DNA of 64,000 bases from Paludibacteraceae bacterium (GTDB lineage Bacteria > Bacteroidota > Bacteroidia > Bacteroidales > Paludibacteraceae). The notes under the pieces were generated by a model, which was not told where the DNA came from, ran no database searches, and saw only the letters and a list, made by a program, of their open reading frames with translations. The position numbers were made by a program, and so were the translations under genes. Positions 8,554 through 17,360 of the stretch are shown piece by piece (within the stretch, counting starts at the first letter, position 1; each line of letters starts with the position of its first letter). The stretch lies in assembly GCA_024401535.1 (NCBI GenBank), contig JAKSKX010000005.1, positions 1-64,000 on the forward strand. The letters run 5' to 3'.

Positions 8554-9984
8554 TTATCCCACAGAACCCTCAAGTGACACACTTAGCAGATTCTTTGCTT
8601 CTACAGCGAACTCCATAGGTAGCTTGTTTATTACTTCCTTGGCATAGCCTCCCACGATAAGTCCTATAGCATCCTCTGTCTTGATGCCTCGCTGGTTGCA
8701 GTAGAACACTTGGTCTTCACTGATTTTTGAAGTAGTAGCCTCGTGCTCGACGACTGCAGTCTCATTGTTTATCTCCATGTAGGGGAATGTGTGCGCACCG
8801 CACCTGTCTCCAAGAAGCAGACTGTCGCATTGTGAGAAGTTTCTTGCGTTCTCTGCATTGGCAGTAACTTTCACAAGACCGCGGTAGCTGTTCTGACTCT
8901 GACCTGCGCTGATTCCTTTCGAGACAATGCGCGAACGAGTATTCTTTCCGATGTGAATCATCTTTGTGCCGGTATCGGCCTGCTGGAAGTTGTTTGTGAC
9001 AGCCACAGAATAGAATTCTCCCACAGAGTTGTCGCCCATAAGCACGCAGCTCGGGTATTTCCAAGTTATTGCAGAACCTGTCTCCACCTGAGTCCAGGAA
9101 ACTTTTGAGTTAGTTCCCTTGCAAAGTGCTCTCTTTGTAACGAAGTTGTATATACCTCCCTTGCCTTCCTTGTCTCCTGGGTACCAGTTTTGGACAGTTG
9201 AATATTTGATTTCTGAATTTTCCAAGGCTACTAGTTCGACGATAGCTGCATGGAGCTGGTTCTCGTCACGCATAGGTGCGGAACATCCTTCAAGGTATGA
9301 TACGTAGCTGTCGTCATCAACTACGATAAGTGTTCTCTCGAACTGACCTGATCCCTTTGCGTTGATACGGAAGTATGTGGAAAGTTCCATTGGACAGCGC
9401 ACGCCTTTGGGAATATATACGAAAGTTCCGTCGCTGAACACTGCAGAGTTCAGTGCTGCGAAAAAATTGTCGGTGTAATTGACTACTGTACCAAGGTACT
9501 TCTTTACTAGCTCCGGATAGTTCTTTATCGCTTCTCCGATTGAACAGAATATAATGCCAAGCTCAGCCAGAGCTTCCTGCTGAGTGGTCTTTACTGAAAC
9601 GCTATCCATGACAGCATCCACAGCCATGCCTGACAGCATTTTCTGTTCGCTTAGGGGAATTCCTAGCTTGTCGAAAGTTTTCAAAAGCTCCGGATCTACA
9701 TCGTCAGGATTCTTTGAAGATTCTGATTTGGGAGCTGCGTAGTAGTATATGTCTTGATAGTCTATCTCTGGAATTGAAAGGTGCGCCCAATGAGGCATTT
9801 CTTGAGTCTTCCAATATCTGAAGGCTTCAAGTCTGAACTCAAGCATCCACTCAGGTTCGTTTTTCTTCTTGGAAATCATGCGCACGATGTCCTCGCTGAT
9901 TCCCTTAGGGAATAGCTCGGTCTCGATTTGAGTTTCAAATCCGTATTTATAATCTTCGTTCGTTACTTTGTCAACAATATCCAT
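8554..9984 (-). CDS. sufB: SUF scaffold protein SufB
   Basis: 476 residues, standard SufB length. It is the main scaffold subunit on which the cluster is built. Family motifs include [38 protein letters not shown], the cluster-related cysteine in [18 protein letters not shown], and [23 protein letters not shown]. It is the first gene of sufB-sufC-sufD-spmAB, with a -7 box at 10010-10017 placing the start about 20 nt into the transcript. Intact. Confidence 0.97.
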   Translation of the reverse strand: MDIVDKVTNEDYKYGFETQIETELFPKGISEDIVRMISKKKNEPEWMLEFRLEAFRYWKTQEMPHWAHLSIPEIDYQDIYYYAAPKSESSKNPDDVDPELLKTFDKLGIPLSEQKMLSGMAVDAVMDSVSVKTTQQEALAELGIIFCSIGEAIKNYPELVKKYLGTVVNYTDNFFAALNSAVFSDGTFVYIPKGVRCPMELSTYFRINAKGSGQFERTLIVVDDDSYVSYLEGCSAPMRDENQLHAAIVELVALENSEIKYSTVQNWYPGDKEGKGGIYNFVTKRALCKGTNSKVSWTQVETGSAITWKYPSCVLMGDNSVGEFYSVAVTNNFQQADTGTKMIHIGKNTRSRIVSKGISAGQSQNSYRGLVKVTANAENARNFSQCDSLLLGDRCGAHTFPYMEINNETAVVEHEATTSKISEDQVFYCNQRGIKTEDAIGLIVGGYAKEVINKLPMEFAVEAKNLLSVSLEGSVG

Positions 9985-10009
9985 GAATTGTATATATAAG
10001 ATTCGGGCG

Positions 10010-10017
10010 CAAAGTTA
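10010..10017 (-). promoter_or_regulatory. -7 box for sufBCD-spmAB
   Basis: Minus-strand TAACTTTG matches TAnnTTTG, 26 bp upstream of the sufB ATG. No Fur- or IscR-like operator was obvious by eye. Confidence 0.7.
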
Positions 10018-10106
10018 GTAAATAATTTTGGTAGTATTGATGTTTTGACTTAATAAAACAAGTCGTTAAGAGATAAACTGACAGGTAGAAACCGATGTAA
10101 AACAAC

Positions 10107-10138
10107 AAAGGTTGCACCTTGAACAAAGTGCAACCTTT
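10107..10138 (-). terminator. Terminator downstream of rpsT
   Basis: Perfect 11-base arms AAAGGTTGCAC and GTGCAACCTTT surround a 10-nt loop, extended by AACA/TGTT. It lies 40 bp past the rpsT stop. Confidence 0.88.
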
Positions 10139-10178
10139 TATGTTGTGTTTCAACTTCCGATTTAGATTTGGCGAAAGA

Positions 10179-10430
10179 TTAGAGTTTGTTGATGTAGATA
10201 GCCAACTTTGACTTCAAGTTAGAAGCCTTGTTTGCGTGGATAACCTTAATCTTTGCAAGCTTGTCAAGCATAGAGCTTACCTTTGGATAAAGAGCCTGTG
10301 CCTCAGCCTTATCAGATGTTGCGCGAAGGTTGCGAACTGCGTTACGAGTAGTCTTAGCGTAGTATCTATTGTGCAATCTTCTTGCCTCTGTCTGTCTAAT
10401 TCTCTTGATAGAAGACTTGTGATTTGCCAT
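10179..10430 (-). CDS. rpsT: 30S ribosomal protein S20
   Basis: 83 residues, standard length and strongly basic. S20 binds 16S rRNA in the small subunit body. The family opening [22 protein letters not shown] is split here by a Bacteroidota-like sequence, and the helix [20 protein letters not shown] closes it. The gene is 39 bp downstream of tRNA-Glu on the same strand with no terminator between, so both are probably on one transcript. Confidence 0.97.
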   Translation of the reverse strand: MANHKSSIKRIRQTEARRLHNRYYAKTTRNAVRNLRATSDKAEAQALYPKVSSMLDKLAKIKVIHANKASNLKSKLAIYINKL

Positions 10431-10469
10431 TTTCTTGATAAATGTTAAATTCTTTATTTCTTTAATTTG

Positions 10470-10541
10470 TAGTACCTAGGGGAATCGAACCCCTCTTGCA
10501 AGAATGAAAATCTTGAGTCCTAGCCGATAGACGAAGGTACC
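10470..10541 (-). tRNA. tRNA-Glu (anticodon TTC)
   Basis: A 72-nt cloverleaf on the minus strand. The acceptor stem GGTACCT pairs with AGGTACT (one G-U), the anticodon stem is CAAGA/TCTTG around loop TTTTCAT, and the T-arm is GAGGGGTTCGATTCCCCT. The anticodon TTC reads glutamate. CCA is not encoded. Confidence 0.97.
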
Positions 10542-10592
10542 AGGTCCAGCAATTTAGAAGCTGCTCTCGTGCAGTGTTCTCGATTGCGATTG

Positions 10593-10600
10593 CAAAATTA
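10593..10600 (-). promoter_or_regulatory. -7 box for the tRNA-Glu/rpsT transcript
   Basis: Minus-strand TAATTTTG lies 52 bp upstream of the tRNA 5' end. No other promoter-like box is seen before rpsT. Confidence 0.65.
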
Positions 10601-10739
10601 GTCTTATTTTTCTAAATAGCAAACTTTTTTGTGATATTTTTTACAAATAGGTGCTATTCTTTGTTTTTTGGACTGTTTATGTAACTGAAAAATAAAGGTC
10701 AGACTTTCGCCTGACCTATGTTTTGTTTGTTTGGTTCAA

Positions 10740-11399
10740 TTACTTAAGTCCAACTGTTGGATCGCAGTTAGTCTCCTGTGTGCCGATACCACAATACTCC
10801 TTCAAAGAATCGAAAGCCTTGTAGAAGTCAAGAGATGCAGCGCGCTCCCAGTCAAGAGCAGCAGCCTCAACGTCTCCACCCTTGTAGCGAAGGTGACCAC
10901 GGTTGTAGTATGCCTTAGCGAACTGAGGTGTTAGGGCGATAGCCTTGTTGTAGTCCTTCAAAGCAGCCTTCTCGTCACCTAGCTCTGCGTAAGAGTTTCC
11001 ACGGTTGAAGTAAGCCTCAGAGAACTTAGGGTTGATCTTGATTGCAGTGTTGCTGTCATCGATTGATCCCTGAATGTCACCAAGCTCTTTTCTAGCGATT
11101 GCGCGGTTGTAGAATGTAAGAGCGTCCTGGTCGTTAGACTCAAGAACTACATCGTAGTCAGCCTTGGCTCCCTTGTAGTCTCCTAGGCGGAACTTAGCGT
11201 TACCCATATTTCCGTAAGCCTCGATGAACTTAGGATTTAGCTCAAGAACCTTATTGAAACTCTGGATAGCCTTCTTGTATTCACCTGCACGGTACTTGTC
11301 GATACCCTCGTTGAAGTAGTCTGTAATGCTCTTGTCTTGTGCGTTCACTGCAAGAACAGCAGCAAATAGCGACGCCAATAGGAATAAAAATTTCTTCAT
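10740..11399 (-). CDS. Secreted tetratricopeptide-repeat protein
   Basis: 219 residues. A signal peptide (1-20, ending AVNAQ) is followed by four to five 34-residue TPR units with the pattern AYxNRGNxxxxLGDxxxALxDYNKAIxLxP (about residues 25-195). TPR arrays are protein-binding scaffolds; this one acts in the periplasm or on the outer membrane. The repeats are close to each other, as in many Bacteroidales TPR proteins. It is a single gene with a leader of about 100 nt from the -7 box at 11508-11515. The partner is unknown. Confidence 0.9.
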   Translation of the reverse strand: MKKFLFLLASLFAAVLAVNAQDKSITDYFNEGIDKYRAGEYKKAIQSFNKVLELNPKFIEAYGNMGNAKFRLGDYKGAKADYDVVLESNDQDALTFYNRAIARKELGDIQGSIDDSNTAIKINPKFSEAYFNRGNSYAELGDEKAALKDYNKAIALTPQFAKAYYNRGHLRYKGGDVEAAALDWERAASLDFYKAFDSLKEYCGIGTQETNCDPTVGLK

Positions 11400-11507
11400 A
11401 TTTGTATAGTCAATTTTCTTTATTTAGTGTAATTAAGTTTTTGTAGTGTTTCGTCGAGTCTTCAAATTCCTTTTCATAATCATCCAACTGGACGACATTT
11501 ACGGGTG

Positions 11508-11515
11508 CAAAAATA
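11508..11515 (-). promoter_or_regulatory. -7 box for the TPR gene
   Basis: Minus-strand TATTTTTG matches TAnnTTTG and implies a leader of about 100 nt. The 282-bp gap to the divergent kinase gene is otherwise AT-rich, with no other feature I can support. Confidence 0.6.
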
Positions 11516-11681
11516 AAATGAATTATTTAATTACTAAAACTTTTTATTACTTTATTATCAAAAAAGTGTTATTTTTTATGTTTCTCGTCATGTTTTGTTC
11601 TTTTTTGCCTATAATTTTTAACTTTGTTTCAGTTATATTCTCTATCTTCACATCAGTAAAACAATAAAAAACGTAATTGAC

Positions 11682-13346
11682 ATGGAAAAGAAGGTATTGG
11701 TTCATTGTTTGAACAATGACATGACTAAGTCCTATCCTGTCGGAACATCTCTCATTGACATATATGAGGATATTTGTCCACAGCAGGTAGGCGCAGTAGT
11801 GGCGAAGGTGAATGGAAAGGTGCGTGATTTGAAGTTCTGTGTCTATAAGCCTAAGCAGGTGGAGTTTTTAGGTCTGGATACTCAGCAGGGACAGCGTGCG
11901 TATCTGCGCAGTCTCTCGTTCTTGTTGTTCGACACTATATATAGTATGAACTCTTCGGCTCAGCTTCGTATCGAGCATCCTATTTCTGGAGGTTATTTGT
12001 GCGAGATCTCTGGTCTTGGTGACATTAACCAGGCTCTTTGCGACTCGTTGAAGGAGAAGATGATGGCAACTGTAAAGAGAAACATCGAGTTCGAGCAGGA
12101 GATTGTCCCTACGGAGGACGCTATCAAGTATTTCAATGACTTGGACTTGAAGGACAAGGTGAACATTCTTCGTTCTAAGGGCGAGATTTATACTGAGCTA
12201 TACAGACTGGGAGGCCTAAGAGACTTTTTCTATGGTTGTCTTGTCCCAAGTACAGGCTATCTTGACAAGTTCAGCCTTACTCCATATCATGGCTCGGTAT
12301 TGTTGTCTTTGCCTAGCATCAATGACACTTCAAAAGTAGTTGTCGGTGAAGACCAGCCTAAGTTGTTCCAGGCATTCAAGGAGCATACTGAGTTCAACTC
12401 ACTTTTGGGTGTGAAGAATGTCGGAGATTTGAATCTTTCAATACTAGAGAACAAGAATTCCGCTTCCAATCTTATAAAGATAGCTGAGGCGCTTCAAGAG
12501 AAAAAAATCGCAAAAATAGCCGATGAAATAGCAAAGAGGGAGAAAGCTAGAATCGTTCTTCTAGCTGGACCATCATCTTCCGGGAAAACGACTTCAAGCA
12601 AGAGACTTTCTGTTCAGTTGGCAGTTTGCGGACTTAAACCGATTGCGGTTTCTCTTGACGACTATTTTGTTCCACGCTCTGAAACTCCGCGTGACGAGAA
12701 GGGAAATTACGATTTCGAGAGTTTGTATGCACTAGACTTGGAGTTGTTCAACAACGACTTGAACAAACTCCTTGCTGGCGAGGAGGTTGAGCTTCCGCGT
12801 TACAACTTCGAGACTGGACTTCGTGAATACAACGGAAATAAGGTTAAGTTAACAGAGGGTTGTGTGCTTATTTTTGAGGGTATTCATGCTCTAAATCCAC
12901 TTCTAACAGCGAAGATTCCGGCAGAGAACAAGTTCAAGATATTTGTTTCTGCACTTACATCTATTTCTCTTGACGACCACAACTGTATTCCGACTACAGA
13001 CAACCGTCTTATTCGTCGCATTGTTCGTGACTACAAGTATCGTGGCTATTCGGCAGAGGATACTATCATGCGCTGGCCTGATGTTATGAGAGGCGAGGAG
13101 AAGTGGATTGTTCCTTTCCAGGAGGAGGCAGATGCAATGTTTAACTCGGCTATGATATTCGAGCTTGGTGTTTTGAAGCAGCACGCACTTGCTCCGCTCA
13201 ACCTTGTTCCTCAGTCAAGTCCTGCATATATGGAGGCTGTCAGACTGTTGAAGTTCCTAGGTTATTTCGCAGCTATTCCAGAGAGCGAGATTCCGCAGAC
13301 ATCTCTTCTTCGTGAATTTGTGGGAGGAAGCAGCTTCAAATATTGA
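11682..13346 (+). CDS. TGS-domain nucleoside (uridine) kinase-like protein
   Basis: 554 residues. The N-terminus (1-60) resembles a TGS domain. The following part (to about 200), with EDAIKYFNDLDLKDKVNIL, recalls the threonyl-tRNA-synthetase second additional domain. The C-terminal half is a uridine kinase/phosphoribulokinase-type P-loop domain with LLAGPSSSGKTTSSKRLS (Walker A near 295), SLDDYFVPR, and FEGIHALNP. The family phosphorylates nucleosides, probably uridine or cytidine, in the cytoplasm; substrate specificity for this fused form is inferred. It stands alone, followed by a strong terminator. Confidence 0.9.
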   Translation: MEKKVLVHCLNNDMTKSYPVGTSLIDIYEDICPQQVGAVVAKVNGKVRDLKFCVYKPKQVEFLGLDTQQGQRAYLRSLSFLLFDTIYSMNSSAQLRIEHPISGGYLCEISGLGDINQALCDSLKEKMMATVKRNIEFEQEIVPTEDAIKYFNDLDLKDKVNILRSKGEIYTELYRLGGLRDFFYGCLVPSTGYLDKFSLTPYHGSVLLSLPSINDTSKVVVGEDQPKLFQAFKEHTEFNSLLGVKNVGDLNLSILENKNSASNLIKIAEALQEKKIAKIADEIAKREKARIVLLAGPSSSGKTTSSKRLSVQLAVCGLKPIAVSLDDYFVPRSETPRDEKGNYDFESLYALDLELFNNDLNKLLAGEEVELPRYNFETGLREYNGNKVKLTEGCVLIFEGIHALNPLLTAKIPAENKFKIFVSALTSISLDDHNCIPTTDNRLIRRIVRDYKYRGYSAEDTIMRWPDVMRGEEKWIVPFQEEADAMFNSAMIFELGVLKQHALAPLNLVPQSSPAYMEAVRLLKFLGYFAAIPESEIPQTSLLREFVGGSSFKY

Positions 13347-13371
13347 TTAAACGCTTGTTTACATATTTTCC

Positions 13372-13410
13372 AGAAGCAGTCCGTAGAGAATTACGGACTG
13401 CTTCTTTTTT
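13372..13410 (+). terminator. Terminator of the nucleoside kinase gene
   Basis: Arms AGAAGCAGTCCGTA and TACGGACTGCTTCT pair perfectly over 14 bp around a 6-nt loop, followed by a T run. Confidence 0.95.
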
Positions 13411-13477
13411 ATAGTTAAATAATGTTAAAGCGTTTCAAAAATTGTTTCTATGCAGTTTGCAATGATTATAAAGCACT

Positions 13478-13485
13478 TATCTTTG
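13478..13485 (+). promoter_or_regulatory. -7 box for the gene at 13515
   Basis: TATCTTTG matches TAnnTTTG, 29 bp before the ATG. Confidence 0.7.
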
Positions 13486-13514
13486 CAATGTTTAACGAAT
13501 ATTAAGGTTGTTTT

Positions 13515-14300
13515 ATGAAACGATTGTTGACTATTTTAGTATCTTTTTTTGTGAGCTCTATGTTATGGGCAGAGAATACCATCGTGTCAAACATTTATAA
13601 TATTGTTGACTTGGACTATTCAAAGAACTATAAGGGAGTCAAGCAGATAAAGGTTCTTAGAAACAATGATGAATTGGAAAGTGTAGCTCATTTTGACAAG
13701 GAGGGCAGGTTGGTTTCCGATTCAATAGTAGATTCGGGGAAATATATGGTTCTGCTCTTCTATTATGGCAAAGAAACTCCAGCACCGCAGATAAACGACA
13801 GCAACACATGTATTCTTTTCCATTTCAAGGACGATAAAAATATCACAATGAATTTTTACTATGCTCCGGACATGGAAATGGGTGACAGTGTTCTGTTAAC
13901 GCTTAATTCCCGTAAGGATTTGACAAAAGCAGACTACTACTTGGAAGGAAGTGTGTTTCAGACATTTAGCTTTCAGACTTCGTGGACTGCTGACGGCAAT
14001 TCCTGTGCAACAAAAAGGTTTATTAATAACAAACTACAAGGTAAGGTAGTAACTACATACAAGAACAAGAAGATGTTTTTAAACAAAGGCTTCGATGCTA
14101 GCGGCAATCCAACTTTTGAGCAGAAATTCAATGCTTATGGAGATTTGACTAATGAGTCATTTTCGACTGCAAACTACACTGCTACAAATACATATAAGTA
14201 CGACAGCAAAGGGCATTGGATTTCAAGGACTCAGGAGGCTAAATCCAGTCGTTGGGGAACTTTAACTGGAACAAAGACCCGTCAGATAGTCTATTACTAA
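13515..14300 (+). CDS. Secreted protein of unknown function
   Basis: 261 residues with a signal peptide (1-19, ending MLWAE). The mature part is beta-rich and has repeated units of the type FDKEGRLVSD, FNAYGDLTNES and YKYDSKGHWISR. These look like the YD-type or antitoxin-like beta-hairpin units found in many secreted Bacteroidota proteins of unknown role. I do not recognise a specific family. It is a single gene between terminators, convergent with the YaaW gene. Confidence 0.75.
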   Translation: MKRLLTILVSFFVSSMLWAENTIVSNIYNIVDLDYSKNYKGVKQIKVLRNNDELESVAHFDKEGRLVSDSIVDSGKYMVLLFYYGKETPAPQINDSNTCILFHFKDDKNITMNFYYAPDMEMGDSVLLTLNSRKDLTKADYYLEGSVFQTFSFQTSWTADGNSCATKRFINNKLQGKVVTTYKNKKMFLNKGFDASGNPTFEQKFNAYGDLTNESFSTANYTATNTYKYDSKGHWISRTQEAKSSRWGTLTGTKTRQIVYY

Positions 14301-14320
14301 TTAAATACAGTCGAAAAAAG

Positions 14321-14352
14321 AAGAGTGGTTGCCTTTTTAGACAGCCACTCTT
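14321..14352. terminator. Bidirectional terminator
   Basis: Arms AAGAGTGGTTG and CAGCCACTCTT (one G-U) sit between the convergent gene ends at 14300 and 14375. Confidence 0.85.
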
Positions 14353-14374
14353 ACTTTTAGGTATGTAGTATTTG

Positions 14375-15094
14375 TTATTTATTAAGAGCAGCTCTCATAT
14401 ATGCTATTTGAATGCAGGCAGGAATAGTTACTCTGTAAGCTGGACTTGCTAAATCTATAGCTGTCCATATTGCTGTAATTATCCAACCAATAGGTCCAGC
14501 AAAGCCAGCCATAATACGTGTCAAACCTGCATTTGCACCTACCGCTAATCCTCTACCAAGTATCGCTTTAGCAACCCAATTTGCTACTATCATAGCTACT
14601 TTATATGCTCCAAATCCACCTGCTTTGATAGCTATTTGTAATGTGGCTATCATAGCTGGTTTTGATCCTACAGTATTGGGATTCCCGAGTTCTTTAATAA
14701 GAATTTGTAATTCTTCTTCATTCATCTCGTCTAAAGTAGAAATAAGTATAGACTGAAGTAAATTTGTTTCTATTAATTCTACTGTTGATTGTTTGTTGTA
14801 TGCTACTTTTAATTTGTCACATACATCCATAAGGATTTCTTTATAAGCTGGTCCTCCTCCGCGAAACATATTTACAAAAGTGTTTCCTCCAAATTTTTGA
14901 AATTCTTCAGCTATTTCACTCCACATCCTGTTCAAATTGTTAGGGTAACACGTTCTATATAAAGAAGTGCCAGTTAACTCTTCTGAAATTCTTGTACTGC
15001 CATCTTTATCATGAGTAAGATAGTCAATAAGAATGTGAAGATCATCATTCTTGCATTTTTCTAAAAATAGCAATTTATAGTCTATATTTGCCAT
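14375..15094 (-). CDS. YaaW/UPF0174 (DUF3944-type) family protein
   Basis: 239 residues from ATG 15094. An in-frame ATG 51 bp upstream lies in the leader just after its terminator-like hairpin, and is less likely. From memory of E. coli YaaW, the match covers the whole chain: an N-terminal helix ending DLHILIDYLTHDKDGSTRIS, then FQKFGGNTFVNMFRGGGPAYKEIL, a glycine-rich hydrophobic segment (about 160-220), and the end AYRVTIPACIQIAYMR, nearly identical to E. coli. The molecular function is unknown. The hydrophobic stretch suggests membrane contact. It lies behind a long structured RNA (15146-15461), and regulation through that leader is likely but not shown. Confidence 0.87.
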   Translation of the reverse strand: MANIDYKLLFLEKCKNDDLHILIDYLTHDKDGSTRISEELTGTSLYRTCYPNNLNRMWSEIAEEFQKFGGNTFVNMFRGGGPAYKEILMDVCDKLKVAYNKQSTVELIETNLLQSILISTLDEMNEEELQILIKELGNPNTVGSKPAMIATLQIAIKAGGFGAYKVAMIVANWVAKAILGRGLAVGANAGLTRIMAGFAGPIGWIITAIWTAIDLASPAYRVTIPACIQIAYMRAALNK

Positions 15095-15145
15095 ATTCTC
15101 GAAATTTTGCCCTATAGTTCCCCCGATTCGGCAAATAATAAGCAC

Positions 15146-15461
15146 AAAAAAAGGCGTGGAGAACTTTACCGTTGCTCAGTTCCACTCCTACCAAGGCTTC
15201 TCGCATTGCCCACCAAGTCATTGAACGAGCAACGCAGAAGCCCCACGCTATGCATAAACCAAACCAACTACTTTGTTTGAACAAAATAGCAGGCATGATA
15301 TTACACACCCATGAGACATCTACCGTTGCAATAGTTCCGACTTGGTTTTGAGAATTTTGCGAGAATTCTGGTAGTCCAAACTAAAGCGTAAGTAAACGCC
15401 TTTTAATATGTCCCTTACCGCTTCATAATGCCCCTAACATAGAGGCTTCTGCAACGATAAC
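15146..15461 (-). ncRNA. Candidate structured RNA or long leader upstream of the YaaW gene
   Basis: A -7 box on the minus strand (TACTTTTG, 15468-15475) would start a transcript near 15461. It runs through hairpin GCCTC/GGGGC and hairpin GCGT/ACGC, then a 16-bp stem (15195-15211 with 15227-15242). It finishes with a GG(A)GTGGAACT/AGTTCTCCACGCC hairpin (15153-15189) directly followed by seven U. The last hairpin is terminator-like and ends 52 nt before the YaaW ATG. It is either a free RNA of about 315 nt or an attenuated leader. It does not show the core motifs of tmRNA, RNase P RNA or SRP RNA that I can recall. Confidence 0.55.
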
Positions 15462-15467
15462 TAGATG

Positions 15468-15475
15468 CAAAAGTA
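15468..15475 (-). promoter_or_regulatory. -7 box for the structured RNA / YaaW unit
   Basis: Minus-strand TACTTTTG matches TAnnTTTG; the upstream element is weak (TGTT). It lies 374 bp before the YaaW start codon. Confidence 0.55.
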
Positions 15476-15550
15476 TAGAAAAAATATAACAATCCTAATT
15501 TTAGATAGATTATTTTACTGTCTTTTCTTCTTTTTTAATCATAGAACAAT

Positions 15551-15790
15551 TTAATGCCAATTTATTTTTTCAGAAAGGCTGTTTATTCCCTTTGGCAAGC
15601 TTTTGTGAAATTTATTTTTCCATCCATTTATATTTGCATAGAAAAAGAAATTTGAATTTCCTTTGGGATGGTTCTTTGCGCTGTGAATAAAGTCGTTTTT
15701 AAGCTTCCCATAATCTTGGGAAGGAAAATTTTTCTTTGTTTTGCCTAAAGGAAGATGCTTGCAAGAAAAATAACCTTTTGTACAAGACAT
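15551..15790 (-). other. Doubtful 79-codon ORF in a 300-bp gap
   Basis: An open frame starts directly behind the terminator at 15791-15824, with no promoter or ribosome site that I can see. It codes a Lys/Asn/Phe-rich peptide with no recognisable motif. Loose variants of cttcccaaaggaa recur in it, which may be degenerate repeats. I regard it as probably non-coding. Confidence 0.2.
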
Positions 15791-15824
15791 AAAAAAGCGA
15801 TGAGGATTCTCTCATCGCTTTTTT
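15791..15824 (-). terminator. Terminator of the DASS/porin unit
   Basis: Perfect 14-base arms AAAAAAGCGATGAG and CTCATCGCTTTTTT around a 6-nt loop, 20 bp past the porin-like gene stop. Confidence 0.93.
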
Positions 15825-15843
15825 CCTTAGTTCTATGTTGGAA

Positions 15844-17295
15844 TTAGAAGTTGTACTTTACCATAGCACAGATACGGTTGTTTATAACAGTATTGCAAGT
15901 TCCATCTACAACCTTGCCGAAGAATAGACCATCCTGATTCTTCTCCTCCTCGCCATAAGTTGCTCCTGTTAGTTCGTACTCGATAGCAAGGTCAAGACAC
16001 TTGATTGAGTAGATGTATGCAGGGGCGATACGGAAGCAGTTGTCAAGAGTCTTTCCGCCCTTGTGCTGAAGTGAAGTGTACTTTACGTACTCCTCGATCA
16101 TAGGATCTTTTGAACCCAAGTTTTTCTGGTATCCTGTGAACAAGCTTAGCTTTACAACATTACCTGTTTTGCTGCTGTTGATTGTCCATGTCGGATTGAT
16201 CCATGAACTGAATACTCCTAGTGCAGTGTACTCGCACTCTCCAGTCTCCTCGTTTACACTAGAAAGACCATATCCGCTCGGCATGTTCAAGTGTGCTGTG
16301 TTGTTTCCAATCAATGCCTTAGCCATTAGCTTGAACTTGTTCTCGTTCTTGTATTGGAAGTAAACAACAGGGGAAACAGATGTGATTCTGTCGCTTGACT
16401 TGACTGTGCAGACAGTGTCAACACCGTTTAGCACGATCTTCTCTTGTCTTGTCTGGCGAGGCTTTAGGCTTGTAAGGTCAACACCTGCACCGATAGTAAC
16501 CTTCTTGCCTACATGCTCAAGTCCGTAGTATAGCTCTGGAATGCAAGAGTTGTTCTCGAATTTGATGTTTGCAGTTGTACCTGCACCGAAACCGTCCTTG
16601 TCAGGACCTACAGGAGTGTACTGAAGCATCCATAGTAGGGCAGTGCTCATTCTCCAGTAGCCCTCAGTCTTGTTTGTCTCCTCGTTAACTTTCTTTCCAA
16701 AGTTGAAGTCGTGGCGAATCTGAGGCGAACGGTTGAATGGCTGGAAAGGTGAACCAGTGGCAAGTGCAATACAACCAGGCATCATGTCTGAGTTGAACAT
16801 TGGGTGCCAAGCCTGACCTAGAGTCAACATGTTCTGCTTCCATGCCATCTTTGCGTATGCCTGACGGATACGAAGAAGGTATGTGTATGTGCTGTAGCCA
16901 CAGAAATCCATCTCAATCTTTCCGCTTAGCATACAGTTCTCGCTTATTCTTGGGCCGTTAAGGTTAAGACCAAGACGTGTAGTGAAAGCCATCCACTGCA
17001 TAGAAGGCTGCCTGTTCAAGTCCTCGCCTAGGATGTTAAGGTTCTCGTCGTTAGGAAGAGTAAGGAACAATCCTCCGTTCACAGTCTGTGCTGTGTGGGA
17101 ATCGTAAGTGAAGTAGTTACGAACGAATCCATAAAGCTGAACTTTAGGCTTCTTGTCATTACCCTCGAACACTACGCCGTTGCGGTGATGGTGGTGATGA
17201 CGGTGAGCTCTTGCTGTGTCAGCAGCAGCTTTGTCTTGTGCAAATGAACCAAGAGACGCACAAGCGACCAAGATTGATAGTAAAATTTTTTTCAT
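15844..17295 (-). CDS. Porin-like outer membrane barrel protein
   Basis: 483 residues from ATG 17295. An in-frame ATG 30 bp upstream would place charged residues before the signal peptide, so I prefer MKKILLSIL. The signal peptide ends at GSFAQ, followed by a His-rich stretch (AHRHHHHHR). A beta-barrel-like chain then starts VQLYGFVRNYFTYDS and ends ICAMVKYNF with the terminal Phe. It resembles DcaP/phosphate-selective-type trimeric porins. It sits 65 bp downstream of a DASS anion transporter gene on the same strand and shares its terminator, so it likely admits the same organic anion across the outer membrane. Substrate and exact family are inferred. Confidence 0.8.
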   Translation of the reverse strand: MKKILLSILVACASLGSFAQDKAAADTARAHRHHHHHRNGVVFEGNDKKPKVQLYGFVRNYFTYDSHTAQTVNGGLFLTLPNDENLNILGEDLNRQPSMQWMAFTTRLGLNLNGPRISENCMLSGKIEMDFCGYSTYTYLLRIRQAYAKMAWKQNMLTLGQAWHPMFNSDMMPGCIALATGSPFQPFNRSPQIRHDFNFGKKVNEETNKTEGYWRMSTALLWMLQYTPVGPDKDGFGAGTTANIKFENNSCIPELYYGLEHVGKKVTIGAGVDLTSLKPRQTRQEKIVLNGVDTVCTVKSSDRITSVSPVVYFQYKNENKFKLMAKALIGNNTAHLNMPSGYGLSSVNEETGECEYTALGVFSSWINPTWTINSSKTGNVVKLSLFTGYQKNLGSKDPMIEEYVKYTSLQHKGGKTLDNCFRIAPAYIYSIKCLDLAIEYELTGATYGEEEKNQDGLFFGKVVDGTCNTVINNRICAMVKYNF

Positions 17296-17360
17296 TTTAT
17301 TGTGAATAAAAAAGTAGAGACGCACAAAATTGCGCCTCTACATTGTATTTGTTTCTTCTA

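Noticed and set aside
15095-15308. ORF inside the structured RNA upstream of YaaW, and the 17-residue upstream extension of YaaW
   Set aside because: These frames cross strong hairpins and the terminator-like stem. The YaaW homology begins at the ATG at 15094.
15551-15790. 79-codon ORF as a real gene
   Set aside because: It starts right after a terminator with no promoter, has no recognisable motif and a skewed composition.
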